From an uncultured Bacteroidales bacterium (GTDB lineage Bacteria; Bacteroidota; Bacteroidia; Bacteroidales; Paludibacteraceae), in contig ONEG01000001.1 in NCBI GenBank assembly GCA_900316845.1, positions 62,001 to 126,000 on the forward strand: a DNA stretch of 64,000 nucleotides, in the 5' to 3' direction. The position numbers and the translations under genes were made by a program. This document shows positions 52,880 through 62,083 of this stretch, piece by piece. The notes beneath the pieces were generated by a model. It was not told the origin of the DNA. It worked only from the letters and a program-made list of their open reading frames with translations, and searched no databases. Each line of letters begins with the position of its first letter. The first letter of the stretch is position 1.

Positions 52880-55168
52880 TTATTGTGCTTCTTGTCCTTG
52901 CAAGGTATAAACCTTCTCTCCGCGTTCGATAAACAATATCCCGTTGCGGAGTACCTTGGTACTTGGTACTTGGTCACTTGGTACTTCCTCGATGCCTTGA
53001 CCTTTTGGTGTAGCCGTATAGGTGGCAGTATAAGTAGCATCTTCTGTTACGGCCACAATTGCCGGAGTCCATCCCAAGAAAGTATAGGTATATTCCTCAT
53101 CGTCCGGACGTGTAGGAGTCGAGCCTGTATATTGCGGCATTTCGCCCTCTGCGACACTTAATGTCTGCAAGTTCGAGCCATCCCAGTTAACAAAGGAGAT
53201 AGTAAAGGATGAGCAATTAGCGACAATACGATCCGCATAATCACTCCATGCAGTTTTATAGGCGTTTACAGCATTGCAGGGAACATAGATAGGATATGTA
53301 AGAGGAAAATATTCTTCACCATCAAAAACATAATGTCCTAACGTAGGCGGAATATCTGCTTCTATCGTCACAGAGCTCAAACGGGTGCAATTCCGGAAAG
53401 CCTCCTCTCCAATGCTGGTGACGCTATTGGGAATCGTCACAGAGGTCAAACCGGTGCATCGATAGAAAGCCCCCTCTCCAATGCTTGTGACGCTATTGGG
53501 AATCGTCACAGAGGTCAAACTGCTACAACAAGAAAAAGCATAATCTCCAATGCTTGTGACGCTGTTGGGAATAACCAAATTAGTTACTTCTACATTATTT
53601 ACATATAAATGCTCGGCATAATATAACGGATTACTATCAATACCACTGAAAGTGATATTACACCACGCTGCGATATCCGTAATATTTACAGAGGTCAAAC
53701 CGCTACACCAATCGAAAGCCCCATCTCCAATGCTGGTAACGCTGTTGCCAATCGTCACAGAGGTCAAACCGCTGCAACCTTCGAAAGCCCCATCTCCAAT
53801 GCTGGTAACGCTGTTGCCAATCGTCGCAGAGGTCAAACTGCTGCATTCATAGAAAGCCCAATCTCCAATGCTGGTAACGCTGTTGCCAATCGTCACTGAG
53901 GTCAAACCGGTGCAACTAGAGAAAGCACCATCTCCAATGCTTGTGACGCTATTGGGAATCGTCATCGAGGTTAAATTCTCCATTCCAGAGCAAATGCCAA
54001 CAGGTATTATTTCTACCTCTTCGCCAAACGTAAATGATGTTATATTTTCTATAGAATTATCGAAAGGAGGAAATATAGTATTTTCGTCCTCTATCGTCGG
54101 ACAATTTCGAGCATTCCACACTATAGATGAAATAGCCATGCAATTATCAAAAGTACCCTTTTCTATACTTGTGACATCTTCACCGATAGTAATATCGGTA
54201 AGTTCTGTCATTTGTGAGCAAATTTCGGAAGGAACTTCTCCTGCCATTTCCCAAACCAAAATTTTAACATGCGTACAACCACTGAAGGCCTCATCTCCAA
54301 TGCTTGTGACGCTATTGCCAATTATCAAAGAGGTCAAACCGGTGCAATCATAGAAAGCATAATCTCCAATGCTGGTGACGCTATTGGGAATGGTCACAGA
54401 GGTCAAACCGCTGCACCACCTGAAAGCCCTCTTTCCAATGCTGGTGACACTATTACCAATCGTCACAGAGGTCAAACCGGTGCAATTATAGAAAGCATAA
54501 TCTCCAATGCTGGTGACGCTATTACCAATAATATATTCTTTCACTTGGTCGCCAAATATATTTTTAAGGTTGGTATCATAAATATATGCTTTGCTCACTA
54601 TAGCATCCGATTCTATTGTCACAGAGGTCAAACCGGTGCAACTAGAGAAAGCACTATTTCCAATGCTGGTGACGCTATTGGGAATCGTCACAGAGCTCAA
54701 ACCGGTGCAACTAGTGAAAGCATCATCTCCAATGCTGGTGACGCTATTGGGAATCGTCACAGAGCTCAAACCGGTGCAACTTAGAAAAGCACTCATTCCA
54801 ATGCTTGTGACGCTATTGGGAATCGTCACAGAGCTCAAACCGGTGCAACCAGAGAAAGCACCATCTCCAATGCTTGTGACGCTATTGGGAATCGTCACAG
54901 AGGTCAAACCGGTGCAACCAGAGAAAGCATATCCTCTAATGCTGGTCACGCTGTAAGATACGGAATTGTAGGTCACAGAAGCAGGGATAACAACAGAATT
55001 TGTGTATTCATTTGAATACGAATAAGAGTAAGCCCCTCGAAACGTAACTGAGGCGGTTTTTGAACTACTATCGAAATCATACCAAATGCCATCGACTTGA
55101 ATGTCGGAGGCAAACATTGTTCCAACGCTTGCTGCTACAGCGAGCAATAGGGTAAAGATTTTCTTCAT
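52880..55168 (-). CDS. BspA-type leucine-rich repeat surface protein
   Basis: 762 aa. Signal peptide 1-20 (cut near FAS-D). About twenty LRR_5 (Treponema pallidum-type) repeats with the core SVTIPNSVTSIGDGAFSGCT, many nearly identical in DNA. Near 640-715 a beta-grasp-like module (FVNWDGSNLQTLSVAEGEMP ... TYTATYTAT) of the kind seen beside such repeats. A Pro-rich linker from a GGTACTTGGTACTTGG repeat (52948-52985) leads to a C-terminal motif VLRNGILFIERGEKVYTLQG, probably a surface-sorting signal. Such proteins bind host matrix or other cells. The high repeat identity favours recombination. Confidence 0.9.
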   Translation of the reverse strand: MKKIFTLLLAVAASVGTMFASDIQVDGIWYDFDSSSKTASVTFRGAYSYSYSNEYTNSVVIPASVTYNSVSYSVTSIRGYAFSGCTGLTSVTIPNSVTSIGDGAFSGCTGLSSVTIPNSVTSIGMSAFLSCTGLSSVTIPNSVTSIGDDAFTSCTGLSSVTIPNSVTSIGNSAFSSCTGLTSVTIESDAIVSKAYIYDTNLKNIFGDQVKEYIIGNSVTSIGDYAFYNCTGLTSVTIGNSVTSIGKRAFRWCSGLTSVTIPNSVTSIGDYAFYDCTGLTSLIIGNSVTSIGDEAFSGCTHVKILVWEMAGEVPSEICSQMTELTDITIGEDVTSIEKGTFDNCMAISSIVWNARNCPTIEDENTIFPPFDNSIENITSFTFGEEVEIIPVGICSGMENLTSMTIPNSVTSIGDGAFSSCTGLTSVTIGNSVTSIGDWAFYECSSLTSATIGNSVTSIGDGAFEGCSGLTSVTIGNSVTSIGDGAFDWCSGLTSVNITDIAAWCNITFSGIDSNPLYYAEHLYVNNVEVTNLVIPNSVTSIGDYAFSCCSSLTSVTIPNSVTSIGEGAFYRCTGLTSVTIPNSVTSIGEEAFRNCTRLSSVTIEADIPPTLGHYVFDGEEYFPLTYPIYVPCNAVNAYKTAWSDYADRIVANCSSFTISFVNWDGSNLQTLSVAEGEMPQYTGSTPTRPDDEEYTYTFLGWTPAIVAVTEDATYTATYTATPKGQGIEEVPSDQVPSTKVLRNGILFIERGEKVYTLQGQEAQ

Positions 55169-55197
55169 AAATGATGTGGTTTTATATTATAAATTAG

Positions 55198-55809
55198 TTA
55201 TTTTGGTTTCTTGTTTGTCTTTCTTAATGCTTTCAGATGCTCTAACCAGTCTTTAGTTACCGCACAATTACCATCTATATTAAGCGGATAATTGCCCAAC
55301 GCTATACATATTGCTTCTAATGGAACAATCAATTCCTTCTCTGTTTGGTTAAATGACTGCCATTCGAAATATGTGTTCTCCATTATTTTACTTATGCGAT
55401 CTTCATTGTTAGGGTTGTACTTGTCATTAATCAAAATACCATACAAAGTATGACGAATCGTGGAGTTTCCGACATTTCCTTTTATGTGTTGCGCTACAAT
55501 ACGAGTTTTGCCATTTTCGCTTTTCCCGAAATAGATGGCACAATATGGCTTGTTATCAAGCAAACTCATTTCCATATTTTCTAAAATAAGGCGTAAACAT
55601 GGATACGTTTTGCTTTTTTGTAGTAAACTATTTATGACACATCCATCCCATGGCACCCACCAACGATATAAAACAGGATCAGTTGGAACGATATTGGGAT
55701 TACTCAAAATTTCGCGTACTGAATGCATATTCTCACGCATCAAGCGATAAATTTTGTTCACAACTATTGTGTTGCTTTCAACTAATGCATTGTGAAAATA
55801 GTTCTTCAT
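55198..55809 (-). CDS. Hypothetical protein, GIY-YIG-like
   Basis: 203 aa. The centre reads CAIYFGKSENGKTRIVAQHI then GNSTIRHTLYGIL, which resembles the GIY-YIG nuclease core (Y-x-G-K-x ... R ... H-x-x-G ... STLR). An earlier WVPWDGCVINSLL and a C-terminal helix complete it. If correct, it would be a small nuclease or nuclease-like protein. A TAATTTTG -7 box lies upstream (55823-55830, minus) without a clear -33 box. Ends 29 nt before the BspA-like start. Confidence 0.55.
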   Translation of the reverse strand: MKNYFHNALVESNTIVVNKIYRLMRENMHSVREILSNPNIVPTDPVLYRWWVPWDGCVINSLLQKSKTYPCLRLILENMEMSLLDNKPYCAIYFGKSENGKTRIVAQHIKGNVGNSTIRHTLYGILINDKYNPNNEDRISKIMENTYFEWQSFNQTEKELIVPLEAICIALGNYPLNIDGNCAVTKDWLEHLKALRKTNKKPK

Positions 55810-55830
55810 GTTTTTGCGGCTGCAAAATTA

Positions 55831-56457
55831 CTACTTATTTGAGATATTCAGCCGCAACGTATCAATGCTATCGAAGGTTTTCCAATGGACCGTTTGCTCA
55901 GCCGCCAGGCGATTTGCCTGTAAGTCATCAATAAAAATGACGTTTTCAGGATTGCCGAGTTCCTTTTGGACGGCTTCAAAGATTTCTGGTTCGGGCTTCG
56001 CCATGTGCATCTTTTGGGACAGGAAGAACCCGTCAAAATGACTTTCCAAACCGTACTTACGATTGATGAAATCATAATGAAGGTCATTCCCGTTGGACAA
56101 AAGGTACACCGAATGTCCTTTGGCGCGCAGCGAATCAACGAACGCCAACCGCTCTTCCGGTAGGTCATCCAGCATAGACATCCAAGCCTCAAGGATCTCA
56201 TCTGTCGTAGTTCCCGGGTGGCAGTATTGCCGAATCTGAGCGAGGAAAGTCTCAGGAGAGATCATCCCCCGCTCAAAATCCACCATCAGTTGTTTGGAGG
56301 CAATGCTAACCGCTTTCACGCCTTCACCACGGCTGTCCATCCCCAGAACGAGACGCATATTCTCCTCGCCCATGATTCGCTCAAAGGCTTGTAAACAGCG
56401 ATTTACATTCAGATTGATGAGTACGCCTCCTAAATCAAAGATATATATTAAACGCAT
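55831..56457 (-). CDS. HAD-superfamily hydrolase
   Basis: 208 aa. Motif I is IFDLGGVLINLN (Asp nucleophile; the second Asp is Gly, as in the YihX/epoxide-hydrolase-like group), motif II VYLLSNGND, motif III KMHMAKPEPEIFE, motif IV VIFIDDLQAN. A small phosphatase of unknown substrate. Overlaps the upstream SDR gene by 10 nt. Confidence 0.88.
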   Translation of the reverse strand: MRLIYIFDLGGVLINLNVNRCLQAFERIMGEENMRLVLGMDSRGEGVKAVSIASKQLMVDFERGMISPETFLAQIRQYCHPGTTTDEILEAWMSMLDDLPEERLAFVDSLRAKGHSVYLLSNGNDLHYDFINRKYGLESHFDGFFLSQKMHMAKPEPEIFEAVQKELGNPENVIFIDDLQANRLAAEQTVHWKTFDSIDTLRLNISNK

Positions 56458-57227
56458 GTATAACCTCCATCAACGGGCAATGCTACGCCTGTTACATACG
56501 TGGATGCATCGGAAGCAAGGAAGACCACTGCACTGTCGAGTTCGCCTTCATGGCCATAACGCTCCATCGGGATAACCGTTTTCGCATAATTAGCGAAATA
56601 CTCCGACTCCAAAGTCTCTTGGGTCAGCGGCGTAATGAAATAGCCCGGGCAGATGGTGTTGACCGTAATGCCGTGTTTCCCCCACTCTGCAGCCAAAGCA
56701 CGCGTCAGGTTGACAACACCGCCTTTGGCAGCATGGTAAGGGGCTGCGGGAGCAATCTTATTACCCACCAGACCATACATGGACGCGATATTGATCACGC
56801 GGCCGTAATTATTCGGGATCATCGATTTCTTCGCTACTGCGCGTGCCACGCGGAAAGTACCAAAGAGATCCGTCTGCATCTCATTCTCAAACTGCAAATC
56901 GGTAATGTCCTCCGCCGGAGCTACTGCTCCTGTGCCGGCGTTATTAACGACAATATCAATGCGTCCAAACTGTTTGATGGCTTTATCTACCATCCAATTG
57001 ACAGCCTCGGTATTGGTGATGTCGCATTGTAACGGCAATACCTGAATACCAAACTCTGCCTCAATGGCTTTTTGCACTTCCACCAACTTCTCATACCGGC
57101 GCGCGATAATCACCAAGTTCGCTCCACGAGCCGCCAGCGCTTTAGCCATCTGCACTCCCAGGCCGCCCGAACAACCGGTTACCAACGCTACGCGGCCTGT
57201 TAAATCAAAAATATCTTTCATTCCCAA
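56448..57227 (-). CDS. Short-chain dehydrogenase (gluconate 5-dehydrogenase-like)
   Basis: 259 aa. NAD(P) motif ALVTGCSGGLGVQMAKAL (TGxxxGxG), NNAG, catalytic Ser in INIASMYG, Tyr-x3-Lys in PYHAAKGG, and PGYFITPLT. It closely resembles gluconate 5-dehydrogenase/2-deoxy-D-gluconate 3-dehydrogenase types, so sugar-acid metabolism is likely. Between a galactanase and a HAD phosphatase, it may serve pectin or galactan use. Confidence 0.85.
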   Translation of the reverse strand: MGMKDIFDLTGRVALVTGCSGGLGVQMAKALAARGANLVIIARRYEKLVEVQKAIEAEFGIQVLPLQCDITNTEAVNWMVDKAIKQFGRIDIVVNNAGTGAVAPAEDITDLQFENEMQTDLFGTFRVARAVAKKSMIPNNYGRVINIASMYGLVGNKIAPAAPYHAAKGGVVNLTRALAAEWGKHGITVNTICPGYFITPLTQETLESEYFANYAKTVIPMERYGHEGELDSAVVFLASDASTYVTGVALPVDGGYTCV

Positions 57228-57257
57228 TATATAAAATTTTACAAATATTTATATCTA

Positions 57258-58292
57258 TCACTTATGGCTTGAAAGGAGAATCTCCATCACCTCAGAAGGT
57301 TTTCCTTCCGGTGTGAAGGCTCCCATATCATAGCCGTTCCAACCCAGCGGGATATACTCCGCCGGTCTCCAATTTCCATAGCACTCCGGCTCCCAATAGA
57401 AGATACCGGCACACGAATCAATGGATTGCGCACGCTCCACAAAATCCGCCATGACGGTAGCAGAAAGCGTGTCGTTGGCAAACATACCGATCTCAGCAAT
57501 CATCACCGGGCAATGCCATTGGCTGATAAGACGGCGGATATTGGCCTCCGCCAGTTCGTTCATCTCCTGCCACGTCTTACCTCCGTTCCAAGCGCTCATC
57601 ATCGGGTAATGAGACAGTCCAATCATATCCCATTTGCCGCCGTGAGCCGCCATCTGAGTCCAGAACCAATCGCGCTGCTCATAGGCGTTATCAACATGAA
57701 CGATGACGTTGATATCCGGGAATGCCTCTTTTGCGGATTTATATCCCATCGCCGTAAATCCGGCGTAGTGCGCCCACTCTCCTTCTTCCTTATTTACTTT
57801 CCCCATCGGCCATAACATACCGTTAGGCGTCTCATTGCCGATCTGTACCCATTCGGGTTTGATACCGGCTTCCTTGAGGGTATAAAGGACATCGAGCGTG
57901 TGCTCACGCACGGCTTCCAGCATCGTTTCGTAGTCGTAGTTCTGCCACGCAGCCGGAATAGTCTGGTGGCTGGGATCTGCAAAGAAATCCGAGTAATGGA
58001 TATCGATCATGATCCGTTGCCCTTGTTGGGCTGCCCGTTTGGCGAGGGAAAGCATGTCCTCTTTATTGCTCCATCCGGTAGTATGGTTTACCCAGACACG
58101 GAGTCGCACAGCGTTCATGCCCATCTCGCGCAACGTGGCTATACAATCGTCATGGAACATCGAATCATGCTCCATCTCACTCAGCCAACTGATGTCAGCC
58201 CCTTTCGCCCATGAGCCGCGCGGACTATCCGTCTTGTGATAACAACTACAGAATAGTCCGCTGACAAGGGCTATGAGAAGAATTTTCTTCAT
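57258..58292 (-). CDS. GH53 arabinogalactan endo-beta-1,4-galactanase, lipoprotein
   Basis: 344 aa. The N-terminus MKKILLIALVSGLFCSC looks like a lipoprotein signal with Cys17. GH53 hallmarks: KGADISWLSEME, GMNAVRLRVWVNH, DIHYSDFFADP, acid/base Glu154 in QIGNETPNGMLWP, and nucleophile Glu267 in IAEIGM. It cleaves beta-1,4-galactan of pectin side chains. No SusC/SusD genes are adjacent, so it is not in a typical PUL. Begins 1 nt after fabD ends. Confidence 0.92.
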   Translation of the reverse strand: MKKILLIALVSGLFCSCYHKTDSPRGSWAKGADISWLSEMEHDSMFHDDCIATLREMGMNAVRLRVWVNHTTGWSNKEDMLSLAKRAAQQGQRIMIDIHYSDFFADPSHQTIPAAWQNYDYETMLEAVREHTLDVLYTLKEAGIKPEWVQIGNETPNGMLWPMGKVNKEEGEWAHYAGFTAMGYKSAKEAFPDINVIVHVDNAYEQRDWFWTQMAAHGGKWDMIGLSHYPMMSAWNGGKTWQEMNELAEANIRRLISQWHCPVMIAEIGMFANDTLSATVMADFVERAQSIDSCAGIFYWEPECYGNWRPAEYIPLGWNGYDMGAFTPEGKPSEVMEILLSSHK

Positions 58293-58293
58293 T

Positions 58294-59163
58294 TTATCCG
58301 ACTTGAACTTCCGGATTAATCTTACGGATCAGACCTTTGAGGACATCTCCCGGACCGAACTCATAGAACTCCGTCGCACCGTCCGCAATCATGTTTTGCA
58401 CGGACTGCGTCCAGCGAACGGGGGCTGTGAGTTGTTTCAAGAGGTTTTCGCGGATAATTTCCGGTTCTGTTTCTGCTTTTGCGGTCACGTTCTGATAGAT
58501 CGGGCAGAAGGGCTTGTGGAAGTCCGTTTTAAGGATGGCAGCTTTGAGATCTTCCGCAGCAGGGGCCATCAACGGGGAATGGAAAGCGCCGCCTACCGGG
58601 AGTCTCAACGCGCGACGTGCACCGGCTTCTTTCATGGCTACACAAGCAGCGTCGATGGCTTCAACTTCTCCGGAGATAACAATCTGACCAGGGCAGTTGA
58701 AATTGGCAGCAACGACAACTCCGCTCTGCTTTTTACAGATCTCATCCACCTGCTCATCCGGCAAGCCGAGTACGGCAGCCATCGTACCTGGGTTGGCCTC
58801 ACATGCAGCCTGCATCGCTTGCGCGCGTGCGGACACTAATAATAAGGCGTCCTCAAAACGCAAAGCGCCACATGCCACCAATGCGCTGAACTCACCAAGG
58901 CTGTGACCGGCGACCATGTCGGGTTTCTCGATGGTCAAAAGACGCTGTGCTACAACAGAATGCAGAAAGACGGCAGGTTGCGTCACTTTGGTCTGCTTCA
59001 GATCATCGGCTGTGCCCTCAAACATGACATCCGTCAGCGAGAAGCCAAGCAGCCTGTCGGCTGTTTGGCACATCTCGCGTGCTTCTGCATGTGCATCGTA
59101 CAGATCTTTGCACATGCCCGGAAACTGGCTTCCCTGTCCGGGAAAAACAAATGCTTTCAGCAT
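58294..59163 (-). CDS. fabD: Malonyl-CoA:ACP transacylase
   Basis: 289 aa. FPGQGSQFPGM at the N-terminus, nucleophile Ser88 in VAGHSLGEFSAL, catalytic His in GGAFHSPLM. Loads malonyl groups on ACP for fatty-acid synthesis. It lies 20 nt after the V-ATPase K gene with no other fab gene near. Confidence 0.96.
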   Translation of the reverse strand: MLKAFVFPGQGSQFPGMCKDLYDAHAEAREMCQTADRLLGFSLTDVMFEGTADDLKQTKVTQPAVFLHSVVAQRLLTIEKPDMVAGHSLGEFSALVACGALRFEDALLLVSARAQAMQAACEANPGTMAAVLGLPDEQVDEICKKQSGVVVAANFNCPGQIVISGEVEAIDAACVAMKEAGARRALRLPVGGAFHSPLMAPAAEDLKAAILKTDFHKPFCPIYQNVTAKAETEPEIIRENLLKQLTAPVRWTQSVQNMIADGATEFYEFGPGDVLKGLIRKINPEVQVG

Positions 59164-59183
59164 TTTCGTTTAGCGTTAATGGT

Positions 59184-59663
<480 letters not shown>

Positions 59664-59684
59664 TTAATGATTAATATGTACAAG

Positions 59685-61454
59685 TTATTTTTTGAATGGT
59701 TTATACTCTTTTCCGCCACCTTCGAAGCCTGCATTTTTGTAGAACTCCACGAAGGTAAGACGCATCGGGTGAACCACGGATGAGATCAAGCAGAGCGCGA
59801 AATTAAGCGCGTGGCCAAAGACCATGATCAGCAAGGTCGGCAGCCATCCTATCCATCCGGGCAATGCCCCTCCGGCTTGAAGCGCCAAGGCATTAAACAC
59901 ATTGCCTAAAATACCTCCAGCGAGACCCAGCGCGAACAGACGGATATACGACAGCACATCGCCCAACAGGCCGCTGACCATATTATACGTGCCCCATAAA
60001 CCGCCACCGATATTCACCAGCAGAATCTTACGATCCGGATTGCTGTAGAACAGGATGAACAGCGCGCATATACCCAAAATCGCATAAATGCTATAGAGTC
60101 CGATGGTAGACAGTGAACTTGCGGTAGCCGCCCAAACGATGAGCGTTACCAAGGCAACAAGCCATGCACAATCATACGCTGCATACTTGAAGCCGTCCCG
60201 CAAGGTGATCTTCACTACCTTAAAGCCCATGGCAAACAGTATTTGGAAGATTCCGATGAGGATGGAAAATACCATCATGGGATGGTACGAGCCGCCCATG
60301 AAATGCACTGTAGCGTTCGTCTCCGTAATGAAATACTGCTTTACAGGAGCAAGGAATGCCACTTCCTCCAAATTGATTCCGAAGAACATTCCGGTAAGAA
60401 TACCCACAACCATGGTTGTCAAACCCATGAACACACCCAGCCATCCCCATTCTTTCATCTTAGGAGCTTTGAGAATCACCGCTATACCTGCCAATAAGAT
60501 CAGCAGACCATAGCCTCCATCGCCCAGGCATAAGCCGAAGAAAAGCATGAAGAACGGCGCAAAGAAAGGTGTCGGGTCTATCTCCGCATAGTTCGGCAAC
60601 GAATAGAGCCGCGTGATCGGTTCAAAGAGCCGGGTGTAGAAGTTATTCTTCAGTTGGATCGGCACTTCGTCCTCTTTTTCAGGATCGGTCTCTTCGTAAT
60701 AAACCTCCGCTTTAGCCAGCATGGCATTCAGTTCCGCTTCTTTATCTATCGGACAGAAGCCCTCAAAGAGACAGAGCGAACCTTCAGCGAGTTTATCGGT
60801 CGAGAGCGTAACACGCTGCCAATCAATGTTTTGACGAGCTTCTTTAAGTTGCGCTTTGAGATCCTCAATATTCGCAATTTGCCATGCCTCAATGCGGGCA
60901 TTAGCAGCAGCGAGCAGCCCTTTGAGGTTTTCTACTTCCTGCATGTACTGGGTAGCGGATTTTTCCGGCTGCGGGATTTCGGTAGCCTTCTCGAGAAGAT
61001 CCGAGTTATCGACATTTCGAGATATCGAATTATCGAGGTTTACAAAGTACGTCTTACCTTCTTTCTCGGAGACTTTTATACCCCACTCTTCCTGGAAAAC
61101 AGAAGTGCTGCAAGTGAAGAAACGAAGCGTGTAGCCGGCTTCTTTGAGTTGCAGGATACGTGCGGGATCGAAGTCACCCCATACTGCGGCTTGAGAAGCC
61201 GCTTGTTTGGCATCCGCAATGCTTTGTTCGATGTTAGCACGTTCTGCGAGCAGTTGATCCGGCGCACCTTGTTTGAGCAGACGACGCAGTTCATCCTCGT
61301 GCTGGAGGGCTGCCTGGAGTTGCTCATCGTCTTCGATGAGACCTGCAGCTTTCTGCGTGATATGTACTACACCGAGGTCGCGGAGTTGCGTCAGGAAAGG
61401 CTCATAATCGCGATGGAACACCAAGAAGGTGTATTTCTTCATTTGCGTAATCAT
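59685..61454 (-). CDS. ntpI: V-type ATPase subunit I (stator membrane subunit)
   Basis: 589 aa. N-terminal soluble half with coiled coils, then about seven helices from ~310 (PTPFFAPFFMLFFGLCLGDGGYG, family signature; SYIRLFALGLAGGILGNVFN with the conserved Arg of the ion path). The ATG at 61454 overlaps the ntpD stop as ATGA; MKKYTFL at 61442 is an alternative. An insert (FVNLDNSISRNVDNSDLL) is coded by a TATCGA repeat at 61003-61042. Confidence 0.93.
   Translation of the reverse strand: MITQMKKYTFLVFHRDYEPFLTQLRDLGVVHITQKAAGLIEDDEQLQAALQHEDELRRLLKQGAPDQLLAERANIEQSIADAKQAASQAAVWGDFDPARILQLKEAGYTLRFFTCSTSVFQEEWGIKVSEKEGKTYFVNLDNSISRNVDNSDLLEKATEIPQPEKSATQYMQEVENLKGLLAAANARIEAWQIANIEDLKAQLKEARQNIDWQRVTLSTDKLAEGSLCLFEGFCPIDKEAELNAMLAKAEVYYEETDPEKEDEVPIQLKNNFYTRLFEPITRLYSLPNYAEIDPTPFFAPFFMLFFGLCLGDGGYGLLILLAGIAVILKAPKMKEWGWLGVFMGLTTMVVGILTGMFFGINLEEVAFLAPVKQYFITETNATVHFMGGSYHPMMVFSILIGIFQILFAMGFKVVKITLRDGFKYAAYDCAWLVALVTLIVWAATASSLSTIGLYSIYAILGICALFILFYSNPDRKILLVNIGGGLWGTYNMVSGLLGDVLSYIRLFALGLAGGILGNVFNALALQAGGALPGWIGWLPTLLIMVFGHALNFALCLISSVVHPMRLTFVEFYKNAGFEGGGKEYKPFKK
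61003..61042 (-). repeat. Low-complexity TTATCGA repeat inside ntpI
   Basis: Four words of the form (A)TATCGA or TTTCGA in frame. The same family fills the gap before the M3 peptidase gene (6720-6771). Confidence 0.65.
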
Positions 61455-62077
61455 GCGTTACCCCCTTTCTTTTCTTCCGCGGCGCGTGCTTCGGCTTCGC
61501 GTTTAGACTTAACGATTTTCTGGCTGGACTTGGAGAGGTTCTCTTCATCTTCCATGAATCGTTTGATTTTACGTATAGCATCCTGATACCCAGGAATCTG
61601 CACTTTCTCAAAGAGGTTCACTTTCTGCGTCGTTTTCTTACGCGCATACTCGAGTAGTTCCACTTTGCGACGTACGAACTCCTGTCGGATACCGACATCG
61701 GCGATGGCTTTGAGTTGCTCAAAACCATCTGCAAACCATTTGGGAGACGAGAAGAGCGAGAACTCTTTGGTCGAATAGACGACTTCATCCAACACGGGTA
61801 CGCGCACGCCCGCAATCTTTTTAATAGACATGCGTACGTCGTCCACATGGATGAGCGAAGTGTCAAATTCGCCCCAAAGCGCAATCATCTGGTCGTAATC
61901 TTTGATGCGGCGCTCAACTTCCAAGTCCAGGTCTTCGAGTTCTTTCTTTGCCTTCTTCACTTCGAGACGAAGAGCTGTCTCTTTGCTCTGCAAAGTGGGC
62001 AAAGTTCGTTGCCGCATCTTCAGATCTTTCTCCAAAGTCTGCAACGATGTTTTATTGAATTGGTATGTTATAGCCAT
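61451..62077 (-). CDS. ntpD: V-type ATPase subunit D (central shaft)
   Basis: 208 aa, mostly two long helices: N-terminal FNKTSLQTLEKDLKMRQR and LRLEVKKAKKELEDLDLEVE; C-terminal VNLFEKVQIPGYQDAIRKIKRFMEDEE, the D-subunit signature. It is the rotating shaft. 6 nt after ntpB; overlaps ntpI by 4 nt. Confidence 0.93.
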   Translation of the reverse strand: MAITYQFNKTSLQTLEKDLKMRQRTLPTLQSKETALRLEVKKAKKELEDLDLEVERRIKDYDQMIALWGEFDTSLIHVDDVRMSIKKIAGVRVPVLDEVVYSTKEFSLFSSPKWFADGFEQLKAIADVGIRQEFVRRKVELLEYARKKTTQKVNLFEKVQIPGYQDAIRKIKRFMEDEENLSKSSQKIVKSKREAEARAAEEKKGGNA

Positions 62078-62083
62078 AACCTA

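Noticed and set aside
53400..54960. Regular repeats that could be taken for a CRISPR array or for plus-strand genes
   Set aside because: The repeat period matches LRR_5 protein units, the minus frame is open throughout with a signal peptide, and there are no unique spacers or cas genes. The plus-strand frames are shadows.
57258..58292. Polysaccharide utilisation locus around the GH53 galactanase
   Set aside because: No SusC/SusD pair, sensor or other glycosidase lies nearby; neighbours are fabD, an SDR and a HAD protein.
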